Of a stretch of 64,000 nucleotides of DNA, positions 1 to 7,685 are shown piece after piece. The stretch is from positions 27,348 through 91,347 of the forward strand of contig JAGZLR010000005.1 of the NCBI GenBank assembly GCA_018364635.1. Reading direction: 5' to 3'. A program made the translations under genes and the position numbers. Source of the stretch: Clostridiales bacterium (GTDB lineage: Bacteria; Bacillota; Clostridia; Lachnospirales; Anaerotignaceae). The first letter of the stretch is position 1. Each line of letters opens with the position of its first letter. The notes beneath the pieces are model-generated. The model worked only from the letters and a program-made list of their open reading frames with translations. It searched no databases and was not told where the DNA came from.

Positions 1-1056
1 TTGTGCCTTGGAGGCATTATTTTTCTGGAGCCGCTGATGCGTGCTTTTGGAGCCTCAGACGCCTCCTTGCCTTTGGCCAAGGATTATGCTTTCTGGATGT
101 TTGTAGCAGCTTTAGCAAATCTTCCTGCACAAAGTATGAACTGTGCCGCTCGGGCGGAGTCCTCGGTTAAAATTTCTTCTGTAGCCGTCATTACAGGAGC
201 TTTGCTTAACGTAGTGCTGGACCCTATTTTTATGTTTGATTGGGGCTTGAACATGGGGGTAGCAGGAGCTTCCCTTGCCACTACAGTCTCTCAGTTTGTC
301 ACTTTCTTTATTCTCGTTTGGTTCTATGCCAGCGGGCGTTCTATCATTAAAATTAAAAGAAAAGCCTTCCATCCTAGTTGGCAGTTGATCCAAAATGTCG
401 CTGTTATTGGTATTCCTACAGCAGTGATTCAGATTTGTCTGTCTGTGGCAGCGTCTCTGACAAACATTGCAGCCGCTGGACTTCCTCAGTCTGACGAGAT
501 TATTGCCGCCTATGGCGTAGTTCAGCGTCTGATACTGATTGGTTGTTATGTGGTGATGGGCTTTATGCAGGGCTATCAGCCGGTGGCCTCCTTTGCATTT
601 GGGGCTAGGGATGAAGAACGCTTTCACCAGTCGGTGCGTTTTGCCTTAAAAGGTTCCTTGTTCTTAACGGTGTCTGTGGCTGCGGCGTATATTTTACTGT
701 CAAAGCCGCTTATTTTGATATTTAATCAAAACCCAGTCATTGTCAATTACGGAAGACTCCTCTTAATTTCACAGGTGATACTGTATCCGGCTTTTGGACT
801 ATGTTATATGATGACCATTACCTATCAGACCATCGGCGCTTCTCGATATGGACTGTTTCTTTCTCTCATCCGACAAGGGTTATTTTATATTCCATTTATC
901 CTCCTATTACCTCGATTTTTCGGCGTCATGGGCATTTATTTATCTCAACCTGCTGCGGATTTGTTGACAATTCTTGTTTGTATATGCTCTATAAAATCTA
1001 TGAAAAAGATTGCGTCTGAAACGATGGGAAAAGGGTTGAAAGGCAAGGCGATGTAA
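1..1056 (+). CDS. MATE family efflux transporter, C-terminal part
   Basis: Inner-membrane exporter of the MATE (multidrug and toxic compound extrusion) family, which uses a Na+ or H+ gradient to expel cationic drugs or metabolites. The 351 visible residues form about eight to nine hydrophobic helices, with the family-typical stretch NMGVAGASLATTVSQ near residue 85 and a second-half repeat containing MGFMQGYQPVASFAFGA near residue 188. Full-length relatives are about 450 residues, so roughly the first 100 lie left of the window. The TTG at base 1 is an accident of the edge, not the start. The TetR gene downstream may control drug export, but a terminator at 1247-1284 separates the two. The substrate cannot be told from sequence. 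Confidence 0.9.
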   Translation: MCLGGIIFLEPLMRAFGASDASLPLAKDYAFWMFVAALANLPAQSMNCAARAESSVKISSVAVITGALLNVVLDPIFMFDWGLNMGVAGASLATTVSQFVTFFILVWFYASGRSIIKIKRKAFHPSWQLIQNVAVIGIPTAVIQICLSVAASLTNIAAAGLPQSDEIIAAYGVVQRLILIGCYVVMGFMQGYQPVASFAFGARDEERFHQSVRFALKGSLFLTVSVAAAYILLSKPLILIFNQNPVIVNYGRLLLISQVILYPAFGLCYMMTITYQTIGASRYGLFLSLIRQGLFYIPFILLLPRFFGVMGIYLSQPAADLLTILVCICSIKSMKKIASETMGKGLKGKAM

Positions 1057-1246
1057 TGAAACATTACCATTAGCCGTCAATTCTGGAACGGTAGACGGCA
1101 AATAGGCGCAAAGATTTTATGAACATCGTTGCTTGCAGGGTCATCAAATGGAGTGGATGATTTTGACTCAAGTACAAACGATCTTAGAATTAGCCTGTCA
1201 ACATCTTTGCATTTAGGAATGAAAAATAAAAAAAGTTGATTTTAGA
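1057..1246. other. Intergenic stretch, possible decayed coding remnant
   Basis: No intact gene is visible between the MATE stop and the terminator. One + frame from 1058 to 1216 reads through 52 codons with a single amber stop at 1103-1105. It contains the peptide AQRFYEHRCLQGHQMEWM, which faintly resembles the FYE...GF tail of GNAT acetyltransferases. It has no ribosome site. I treat it as a possible relic only. Confidence 0.2.
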
Positions 1247-1284
1247 AAAGGCAAGTAATCAATATTTGATCGTTGCCTTTTTTT
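1247..1284 (+). terminator. Rho-independent terminator
   Basis: Arms AAAGGCAA (1247-1254) and TTGCCTTT (1273-1280) are followed by a T run to 1284. It lies just upstream of the tetR promoter and insulates it from the MATE transcript. Confidence 0.75.
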
Positions 1285-1290
1285 ATTCCC

Positions 1291-1346
1291 TTGACAAAAA
1301 AGCAAAGATTTTTTATACTTAGTTTTGTAAACGATCGTTTACAAAA
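1291..1346 (+). promoter_or_regulatory. tetR promoter with 24-bp perfect palindromic operator
   Basis: A -35 TTGACA (1291-1296) is spaced 17 bp from a -10 TATACT (1314-1319). A perfect 24-bp palindrome at 1323-1346 (core AAACGATCGTTT) covers the expected start of transcription. It is followed directly by the AAAGGAG ribosome site. A palindrome in this place is the usual autoregulatory operator of a TetR protein, here presumably the product starting at 1359. Confidence 0.85.
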
Positions 1347-1358
1347 GGAGATGCGTTT

Positions 1359-2012
1359 ATGGCAAATACAAAGCTAAAAATTTTAATGACTGCCCTACGA
1401 TTATTTGCTGTTTATGGGTATGAGGCTGTTTCTGTCAGCCAAATTGCTGGTGAATTGGGGATGACAAAGGGGGCGTTATATAAACATTACAAAAACAAAA
1501 GAGATATTTTTGATTGTATTTTTCAATATGTCTGTCAGCTGGATGTGGAACGGTCGAAAAAAAATGGCGTTCCAGAAAAAGACTACGCTGATTTGCCGGA
1601 AGCTTTTTCTGATGTATCTCCAGAAAGTCTGAAAGCGTATATGACAAACCAATTTCATTATTGGAGTGAGGATGAAATTGCCTGTAATTTTCGTAAAATG
1701 TTGACGTTAGAGCAATATAAAACAGCGGAGATGGGGGAATTATATCAAAAGGTTTTGACCAATGGTCCACTGACTTATATTGAGGATTTACTTAGGGAGA
1801 TGACGAAGGAGAAAGAAAATGGCTTCGCTGTAAAACAAATGGCAATAGAGTTTTATGCGCCTTTTTATTTGTTATTAAGCCTATGTGACGCTGCGCCTCA
1901 AGAAGAAGAGAAAGAAAAAATAGCAGAATGCTATGTACAGTATATGGACCAGTTTTTTTACAAATATTCGCTGTTTTCAGACGAAAAACGAAATAGAATA
2001 GGAGGACAATGA
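1359..2012 (+). CDS. TetR family transcriptional regulator
   Basis: DNA-binding repressor of 217 residues. Residues about 5-50 form the TetR helix-turn-helix: ALRLFAVYGYEAVSVSQIA, then the recognition helix region MTKGALYKHYKNK. The remaining 160 residues are the ligand-binding and dimerisation domain and do not identify the inducer. The start at 1359 has AAAGGAG 7-8 bases upstream and sits just after the palindromic operator, so autoregulation is likely. The stop overlaps the start of the GNAT gene (ATGATG at 2009), so the two form an operon. The MATE gene upstream is a plausible second target, but no matching palindrome is visible because its promoter is outside the window. Confidence 0.92.
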   Translation: MANTKLKILMTALRLFAVYGYEAVSVSQIAGELGMTKGALYKHYKNKRDIFDCIFQYVCQLDVERSKKNGVPEKDYADLPEAFSDVSPESLKAYMTNQFHYWSEDEIACNFRKMLTLEQYKTAEMGELYQKVLTNGPLTYIEDLLREMTKEKENGFAVKQMAIEFYAPFYLLLSLCDAAPQEEEKEKIAECYVQYMDQFFYKYSLFSDEKRNRIGGQ

Positions 2013-2557
2013 TGCAGCAGATAAAAATTAGAAACGAAAGAAAAGAGGATTATGAAACCGTAGAAAAAATAACGAGGGAAGCCTTTTATAATCTCTATGT
2101 TCCTGGATGTGTGGAACATTTTTTAGTCCATGTGATGCGGGAACATGAAGATTTTATCCCTGAACTGGATTTTGTTTTAGAACTGGAAGACAAAATCATA
2201 GGAAATATTATGTACACAAAAGCGAAGCTAACCGACGAGGCTGGAAAGGAGAAGACGATTTGTACTTTTGGCCCAGTCTGTATTTTACCTGCCTATCAGA
2301 GGAAGGGATATGGGAAGCTGCTTTTGGAACATTCCTTTAAAAAAGCAGTGGAATTGGGGTATGATGTCATTGTTATTTTTGGAAGCCCGTCTAACTATGT
2401 GGGCCGTGGATTTCAAAGCTGCAAAAAATATGGTGTGACTACGCCTGATGGGAAATATCCGGCAGCAATGATGGTAAAAGAATTGGTGGAAGGCGCCCTT
2501 CATGGGAAAAAATGGAGAAGAAATACCAGCCAAGTCAAGAGGAATTCTACATTTTAA
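2009..2557 (+). CDS. GNAT N-acetyltransferase with rearranged C-terminus
   Basis: Acetyl-CoA-dependent N-acetyltransferase of the GNAT fold, 182 residues. The N-terminal strand IKIRNERKEDYETVEKI, the conserved GPVCILPAYQRKGYGKLLLEH (acetyl-CoA pyrophosphate loop, about residues 89-109) and VIVIFGSPSNYVGRGF (about 121-136) place it with the YhbS-like predicted acetyltransferases. It overlaps the tetR stop by 4 bases. The end is odd. After KELVEGALHGKKW the frame gives a short basic tail, whereas another frame (2503-2592) reads MEKKYQPSQEEFYILSHAF and LEEGAEQ, which resembles the usual C-terminus of this family. An internal deletion with loss of frame seems likely. The acetyl-CoA core is intact, so activity cannot be excluded. 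Confidence 0.85.
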   Translation: MMQQIKIRNERKEDYETVEKITREAFYNLYVPGCVEHFLVHVMREHEDFIPELDFVLELEDKIIGNIMYTKAKLTDEAGKEKTICTFGPVCILPAYQRKGYGKLLLEHSFKKAVELGYDVIVIFGSPSNYVGRGFQSCKKYGVTTPDGKYPAAMMVKELVEGALHGKKWRRNTSQVKRNSTF

Positions 2558-2660
2558 GCCATGCCTTTTTGGAAGAGGGAGCAGAGCAGTAATTTTTTCC
2601 TGATAAGGAGGCGGTTTGCCAGCCGTGTTCTTTTTCTATGAGCCATAAAATTTATCATAA

Positions 2661-2697
2661 AAAAAAGCAGACTCTTTTTAGAGATCTGCTTTTTTTA
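2661..2697. terminator. Bidirectional terminator between convergent genes
   Basis: An A-rich arm ending in AGCAGA, a small internal CTCT/AGAG stem and TCTGCT followed by TTTTTT form a hairpin with A and T runs on either side. It can serve both the GNAT gene (+) and the LysR gene (-). Confidence 0.7.
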
Positions 2698-2722
2698 TGT
2701 TCTTTACGGCTCTGATACAGAT

Positions 2723-3658
2723 TCAAACGCTGTGTTTTTTTGCTTTATGTTCAAAAATATCGTTTAATATTTTCAAAAAACTAATTCCATTGTCAGAAAT
2801 TAGAAAATTAGAAATCTGAATCCAACCAAGTCTCATGGAATCTTTATCAGTATCAATAGGACGGCTGACAAGCTCTGGTCCGGCAAAGCCATAGGATAAA
2901 ATACCGCTTCCAATGGAAAAAGCATCTGTGTGGGAGAGGGTATTAATCATAGTAGCCCTGTCAGTGACATAGAAACGCTGCTTTAGCATGGTAACGTCAG
3001 GGAAAAGGGCTTCTTCAGAAAAATCAATGGATACATTGTTGGAAGACTCAAAAGAAGCGAAAGGATAATTTTGCATTTCCTCCAAACAAATTCTCTGGTG
3101 GGAAGCCATGGGATGGTCTTTTCGGAAAAACGCATAAGGTGTTAAGCTGGCAATTAAATTAAATTCCAGATTATGGCTAGCTAGATACTTTCGGATAAAA
3201 GACTCTGTAGAATTGGAAAGGAAAATAATGCCCAATTCGCTTCTCTGCTCAAAAACATCAGAAATCACCTGTTCCATACAGCATTCTCGGATATGTACTT
3301 CAAATTCCTGTGGGTTCACCGTTTGGAAGAAGCGATAAAAGGCTTCTACAATAAATGGATAATGCTGAAGAGAGATGCTGAAATGAAAGGGAAGATCCCG
3401 TTTTTGCTGACTGTATAATTCCAAAATCCGGCGTTCCTGATCCAAAAGAGGTTTGGCGTTTTGTAAAAAATTTTTGCCTTCCTCTGTCAGTTTCACGCCT
3501 TTTCTCGTTCGCTCGAAAATGGTTATGTGAAGTTCGTTTTCCAAATCCTTCAATAGATTGCTTAGATACGGCTGGGTGAGATATAACTCCTGCGCAGCTT
3601 TACTGATGCTTAAATGGCGGGAAATTTCTACAATATATTTGATCTGTTGAAGTGTCAT
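2723..3658 (-). CDS. LysR family transcriptional regulator
   Basis: LysR-type regulator, 311 residues, normal length. Residues 1-60 form the winged helix-turn-helix (MTLQQIKYIVEI, SKAAQELYLTQPYLSNLLKDLE, ERTRKGVKLTEEG). Residues about 90-305 form the periplasmic-binding-protein-like effector domain. It is transcribed divergently from the catabolic operon that starts at 3928, with a 269-bp AT-rich intergenic region. The operon promoter has a good -10 and no clear -35, as expected for an activator-dependent promoter. By analogy with other divergent LysR genes it probably activates that operon in response to the substrate or an intermediate. The effector is unknown. Confidence 0.9.
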   Translation of the reverse strand: MTLQQIKYIVEISRHLSISKAAQELYLTQPYLSNLLKDLENELHITIFERTRKGVKLTEEGKNFLQNAKPLLDQERRILELYSQQKRDLPFHFSISLQHYPFIVEAFYRFFQTVNPQEFEVHIRECCMEQVISDVFEQRSELGIIFLSNSTESFIRKYLASHNLEFNLIASLTPYAFFRKDHPMASHQRICLEEMQNYPFASFESSNNVSIDFSEEALFPDVTMLKQRFYVTDRATMINTLSHTDAFSIGSGILSYGFAGPELVSRPIDTDKDSMRLGWIQISNFLISDNGISFLKILNDIFEHKAKKHSV

Positions 3659-3927
3659 TTCTAACTACATCCCCTTAGATAAACAACAATCTTTTTTCCA
3701 TTATAGTATACATTCAAATTAATTGTCAAACTGTAGGACATGCTGTTTTAAATCTTTGTAATAACAGACATAATTATTTGTTATGACTAAAGATTTTTAT
3801 TTCGTAATATTTAATATTTTTCCAATGGCATATAATTGAACTAAAGTTAAGAAGAAAAAAGAAAAAAATATTTTTAGAGAGGGCAATATTGCTTTTTTAT
3901 ACTTTTTTCAAACAAGGAGGAGCGTGC
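3659..3927 (+). promoter_or_regulatory. Divergent control region of the catabolic operon
   Basis: AT-rich region between LysR (-) and the operon (+). A -10 TATAAT is seen at 3831-3836 on the + strand without a good -35 (TATTTA at the right distance). LysR binding sites (T-N11-A) are expected here, but such short motifs cannot be pinned by eye. The ribosome site AAGGAGG (3914-3920) sets the operon's first start at 3928. Confidence 0.5.
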
Positions 3928-4920
3928 ATGAAGGTTTTAATCGCTGATTTACCAAAGGCGCAGAACAGGGATATTCAGTATGAAATCAACCTGCTGAAGT
4001 CACATTTTCCAGATGTGGAGGCGGTGATTTACAACTACGACGAAGCAAAGAAAGACGAGTTTAAAGAGCTGCTCAAAGATGCAGATGTGTTGTTGACTGC
4101 ACTGATTGTTTTAGACGAAGACATGCTGGAATGTGCAAAGAAACTGCGGCTGATTTCTTTGACATCCACAGGATTTAACTTTGTAGATGTTCCATGTGCA
4201 ACCAAAAAAGAAATTGCTGTAGCGGCAGTGGGAGAATATTGCACCAATGAAGTGGCAGATCACGCCATGGCACTGATGCTTGCATTAAACCGGAAACTAA
4301 AAAATTATATAGATATTGTGGATCGTCAGAAGCAATGGCTTTATAAAAAAGCAGGCACCATTCATGTGCTAAAAGGCCAAAAACTAGGGATCTTTGGTTT
4401 GGGCAAAATTGGCCGTGCCGTAGCAATGAGGGCAAAGGCCTTTGGCATCGAAGTTGTGGCCTACGATCCATATCTTCCAAAACAGATCGCAGAGGATATG
4501 GGTGTGAAGCTTGTGACAAAGGAATATATTACGGAAAACTGTGATATTATTTCAAATCACATGATTCAGACGGCAGAAGTGGAAAGCTTTTTTAACGCGG
4601 ACTTTTTTCACAGCCTGAAAAAAGCGCCTATGTTTCTCAATGTAGCCCGCGGCAACAGTGTGGAGGAAGAAGCGCTGTTGGAAGCGCTGGATACAGGAAA
4701 AATCAGCGCCGCAGGATTGGACGTGTTGCGGGATGAAAATCCTGATTTAGAGAAATCGCCTTTTATCGGCAGAGAAAATGTGATTGTCACTCCTCATGGC
4801 GCTTTTTACTCCGCAGAATCTGTAGCATTATGCCAAAAAATTTCTGTGGAAAATATTATTTACTATCTCAAAGGAGCATACGATCAAGTCAACCGTATTG
4901 TCAATGATGTTCGCAAGTAG
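3928..4920 (+). CDS. D-2-hydroxyacid dehydrogenase (NAD-dependent)
   Basis: Cytoplasmic oxidoreductase of the D-isomer-specific 2-hydroxyacid dehydrogenase family, 330 residues. It interconverts 2-oxo acids and D-2-hydroxy acids with NAD(H). The NAD-binding Rossmann motif is GIFGLGKIGRAVAMRAKAFG (about residues 153-172). The substrate-binding arginine follows in NVARGNSVEEEALL, the glutamate in LDVLRDENP, and the catalytic histidine in TPHGAFYS near residue 290. I start it at the ATG at 3928, which has AAGGAGG 7 bases upstream, instead of an in-frame TTG at 3889 without a ribosome site. It is the first gene of the operon. In context it may reduce the 2-oxo acid released by the flavin dehydrogenase encoded next, which would recycle NADH in a fermenting cell. 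Confidence 0.88.
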   Translation: MKVLIADLPKAQNRDIQYEINLLKSHFPDVEAVIYNYDEAKKDEFKELLKDADVLLTALIVLDEDMLECAKKLRLISLTSTGFNFVDVPCATKKEIAVAAVGEYCTNEVADHAMALMLALNRKLKNYIDIVDRQKQWLYKKAGTIHVLKGQKLGIFGLGKIGRAVAMRAKAFGIEVVAYDPYLPKQIAEDMGVKLVTKEYITENCDIISNHMIQTAEVESFFNADFFHSLKKAPMFLNVARGNSVEEEALLEALDTGKISAAGLDVLRDENPDLEKSPFIGRENVIVTPHGAFYSAESVALCQKISVENIIYYLKGAYDQVNRIVNDVRK

Positions 4921-4977
4921 GAAGGGTTTGTTACATATAGGAACCTAAAATAGCCAAAATTGGGAAAGGAAATGTCT

Positions 4978-6213
4978 ATGAAAAAAGATGCGGATGTAAT
5001 TATTGTAGGCGGAGGCATGATGGGCCTTTCTTCGGCCTATTGGCTGACAAAAAAGGGAAAGAACGTGCTGGTTTTAGAAAAAACAGCAACTTTAGCTGCC
5101 GGCAGCAGCGGCGCTGGCGATGGACACATTTATCACAATACAAAAATGCCGGGATATCACACCAATTTAGGTTTTACCGGCGGTGGGATGTATCCTGAGT
5201 TATTAAAGGATCTGGAGGATGACTGCGGTTTTACAGAGGGAAGTGGTTCCTATCTGTTGTGCGACAATGAAGAGGAATACAACATTGTGGCGGCAGCGAC
5301 GAAAAAAATGCAGGAAAGCGGCGCTGATATTTATATGCTGACAGGCGACGAGCTGCGTCAGAGAGAACCATACCTCTCCAAGCACATTTATGCGGCAAGC
5401 TACGCCCCAAGTGGCGGAAAAATCGATCCGTTTAAATTAGTTTTTGCCTACGCGCGCAAGGCCGAAGAGCGAGGCGCAACCATCTACTGTAACGCAGGCG
5501 TAGAGGAAGTTTTCATCGAAGACGGCAAGGCCGTTGGCGTAAAGACGCCAAAAGGCACATTTTACGGAGACTTTATTGTGGACGCCGCAGGAAGCTGGAG
5601 CGGTTTTTTAGGGAAACTTGCAGGGTTATATGTTCCAATCCGGCCACGGAAAGGTCAGATTGTGGTGACAGAGGCCTGTGCGCCTATGTTGAAAGGCCCT
5701 GTGACAACGGCCTCCAATTTCTGTGCAAAGCTACAGCCGGAACTGATGGGACTCTTTAGTAAAATGACGAAACAGTTGGGACATGGCGCAGCGCTGGAAC
5801 AGTCAGAGGCAGGAACCATCCTCATCGGTGCCACCAACGAGTGGGATGATTTTGATAAGAGCAATACCATTGAGGCCATTGAATGGCTCATTGCCGAAGC
5901 GTGCCGTGAAATGCCGGCTTTAAAAAACTGCCACTTTATCCGCAGTTTTGCTGGATTTAGGCCATTTACGCCGGATCATCTGCCGATTGTCGGTACAACA
6001 GCCCATTTGGAAAACTATATCTTTGCCACAGGATTTGAGGGCGGCGGTTTGTCTTTAAACCCTGTCATTGGAAAAATGGTCAGTGAACTGATTTGTGGCG
6101 AAGAACTTTGTGTCACCAACGAACCACTTAGACCGGACCGTCTGGTGAAACCGTATCAAGAGGCAACGCCGGAAGAGATTGCTAAAAACTTGCCAAAGGG
6201 TATCGAAGGCTGA
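4978..6213 (+). CDS. FAD-dependent amino acid/amine dehydrogenase, catalytic subunit (DAO family)
   Basis: Flavoprotein of the D-amino-acid oxidase/glycine oxidase fold, about 411 residues. The N-terminal FAD motif is VIIVGGGMMGLSSAYWL, with VLVLEK as the second strand. The C-terminal FAD-contacting region is PDHLPIVGTT and ATGFEGGGLSLNPVIGK. Relatives include HcnC of hydrogen cyanide synthase, the catalytic subunits of opine oxidases, and dye-linked proline and D-hydroxyproline dehydrogenases. These oxidise a C-N bond next to a carboxylate and pass electrons to partner subunits instead of oxygen. The next three genes encode just such partners. The ATG at 4978 with AAAGGA 7 bases upstream is preferred over TTG 4960 and ATG 4972. 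The substrate is unknown. Confidence 0.88.
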   Translation: MKKDADVIIVGGGMMGLSSAYWLTKKGKNVLVLEKTATLAAGSSGAGDGHIYHNTKMPGYHTNLGFTGGGMYPELLKDLEDDCGFTEGSGSYLLCDNEEEYNIVAAATKKMQESGADIYMLTGDELRQREPYLSKHIYAASYAPSGGKIDPFKLVFAYARKAEERGATIYCNAGVEEVFIEDGKAVGVKTPKGTFYGDFIVDAAGSWSGFLGKLAGLYVPIRPRKGQIVVTEACAPMLKGPVTTASNFCAKLQPELMGLFSKMTKQLGHGAALEQSEAGTILIGATNEWDDFDKSNTIEAIEWLIAEACREMPALKNCHFIRSFAGFRPFTPDHLPIVGTTAHLENYIFATGFEGGGLSLNPVIGKMVSELICGEELCVTNEPLRPDRLVKPYQEATPEEIAKNLPKGIEG

Positions 6214-6228
6214 AAGGAGAGCAGGAAT

Positions 6229-6567
6229 ATGGAGGAATTGAGGGTCGTAAACCATCCAATTTTGGGCGCTTTACCCGAAAAAAAGACGGTGACTATTTAC
6301 TATCAAGACCAGCCGATTCAGGCGATAGAAGGAGAGCCAATTGCAGCGGCATTACTTGCAGCAGGCATCAAGGCTTTTCGTAAGACTGTACATAGACATG
6401 AACCAAGAGGTGTATTTTGCGCCATTGGCCGCTGCACTGACTGTATGATGATCGTCAACGGACAGCCAAACGTGAGAACATGCGTGACATTGGTGGAAGA
6501 TGGTATGCGGCTGGAACCACAGGACGGATATGGCCGACAGAAGAATAACGGAGGTGAAGAACAATGA
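6229..6567 (+). CDS. (2Fe-2S)-binding small subunit, HcnA/OoxA-N type
   Basis: Small iron-sulfur electron-transfer subunit, 112 residues. The plant-type [2Fe-2S] ligands are in GVFCAIGRCTDCMMIVNGQP and VRTC, giving C-x4-C-x2-C and a distant fourth Cys. It matches HcnA of hydrogen cyanide synthase and the gamma-type subunits of dye-linked proline dehydrogenases. It lies 15 bp after the catalytic subunit and overlaps the next gene by 4 bases, so the stoichiometric subunits are translationally coupled. It probably transfers electrons between the amine-oxidising flavin and the second flavoprotein. Confidence 0.87.
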   Translation: MEELRVVNHPILGALPEKKTVTIYYQDQPIQAIEGEPIAAALLAAGIKAFRKTVHRHEPRGVFCAIGRCTDCMMIVNGQPNVRTCVTLVEDGMRLEPQDGYGRQKNNGGEEQ

Positions 6568-7685
6568 AAAAAATCTCCACGGAAATCGCTGTCATTGGCG
6601 CCGGTCCAGCAGGATTATGCGCCGCTATTGAGGCAAGTAAATTGGGGGCGAAAGTTACCTTAATCGATGAAAATCCATTGCCTGGGGGACAGCTTTTTAA
6701 ACAGATTCATAAATTTTTTGGTTCAAAAGAGCATTTAGCCGGTGTCAGAGGTTATGAGATTGGGCGGCAGCTGTTGGAAGAATTGGAAAAAAGCGACGCA
6801 GATGTCATGTTAAACAGTACTGCCTACGGCGTTTTTCGAGGTAACACCATTGGCGTCGTTCAAAAGAATCAACACTATGCCATTGAGGCGAAAAAAATTA
6901 TTCTCGCCGCCGGCGGCAAGGAAAACTATATGGATTTTCCTGGAAGCACACTGCCAGGCGTTATGGGCGCCGGCGCAGCACAGACAATGATTAACGTCAA
7001 TAGAGTGCTGCCTGGAAAACGGATTGTAATGTTGGGCTCCGGCAATGTCGGACTCATTGTCTCCTATCAGCTGATGCAGGCAGGTGCTAAGGTGGAGGCG
7101 TTAGTGGAGGCTGCGCCGGCCATTGGGGGCTATGGTGTTCATGCCGGAAAAATACGCCGTGCAGGCGTTCCGATTTTAACATCCCACACCATCAAGGAAG
7201 TTTATGGCGACGGAAAAGTAGAGGGGGTTATCATCGCCAAAGTGGATGAGAAATTCCAGCCGATTCCGCAGACAGAGCGTGCCATTGCCGCTGATACAGT
7301 CTGTCTTGCCGTTGGTTTAAATCCAATGACAGAACTTGCCCATATGGCAGGGTGTGAGTTTACGTTTATTCCGGCATTAGGCGGACATGTGCCAATGCAT
7401 GATGACAATATGGCGACAACTGCGGAGGGCATTTATGTTGCCGGCGATATTACAGGGGTGGAGGAAGCGTCCTCTGCAATGGAAGAGGGAAAACTTGCAG
7501 GCATCGCCGCCGCGGCTAAGTTAGGCTATTTGGGAAAAGATGAGGCGGAAAAACTTAAAAATGAAGTGCAGGTACGTCTATCGGCTCTGAGAACAGGCAT
7601 TTTTGGCGAAAAACGTCAGAAGGCAAAGACGGAACAGATGGGGCGGATGGAAGCGTATTTGAAAGAGAAAGGGGCGAATGCATGA
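6564..7685 (+). CDS. FAD/NAD(P)-binding oxidoreductase subunit, HcnB-like
   Basis: Two-dinucleotide-binding-domain flavoprotein, 373 residues. The N-terminal FAD motif is IAVIGAGPAGLCAAIEASKLG and is followed by GGQLFKQIHKFFGS, characteristic of the HcnB/OoxA family. The second nucleotide-binding motif is IVMLGSGNVGLIVSYQLMQAG (about residues 153-173). The FAD-proximal motif GIYVAGDITGVEEASSAMEEG is near residue 288. In HcnB a BFD-like [2Fe-2S] domain is fused at the C-terminus. Here that domain is missing and is carried by the next gene. The gene overlaps both neighbours by 4 bases. Its likely role is to pass electrons from the dehydrogenase to NAD+ or to a ferredoxin or quinone-type acceptor. 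The acceptor is not evident from sequence. Confidence 0.88.
   Translation: MKKISTEIAVIGAGPAGLCAAIEASKLGAKVTLIDENPLPGGQLFKQIHKFFGSKEHLAGVRGYEIGRQLLEELEKSDADVMLNSTAYGVFRGNTIGVVQKNQHYAIEAKKIILAAGGKENYMDFPGSTLPGVMGAGAAQTMINVNRVLPGKRIVMLGSGNVGLIVSYQLMQAGAKVEALVEAAPAIGGYGVHAGKIRRAGVPILTSHTIKEVYGDGKVEGVIIAKVDEKFQPIPQTERAIAADTVCLAVGLNPMTELAHMAGCEFTFIPALGGHVPMHDDNMATTAEGIYVAGDITGVEEASSAMEEGKLAGIAAAAKLGYLGKDEAEKLKNEVQVRLSALRTGIFGEKRQKAKTEQMGRMEAYLKEKGANA

Noticed and set aside
112..627. 171-codon frame on the minus strand inside the MATE gene
   Set aside because: It is antisense to a clear MATE coding region with Cys/His/Arg-rich composition typical of shadow frames.
1058..1216. Amber-interrupted frame with a GNAT-like FYEH segment
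   Set aside because: One stop in 53 codons is not far from chance, there is no start site, and the resemblance is short.
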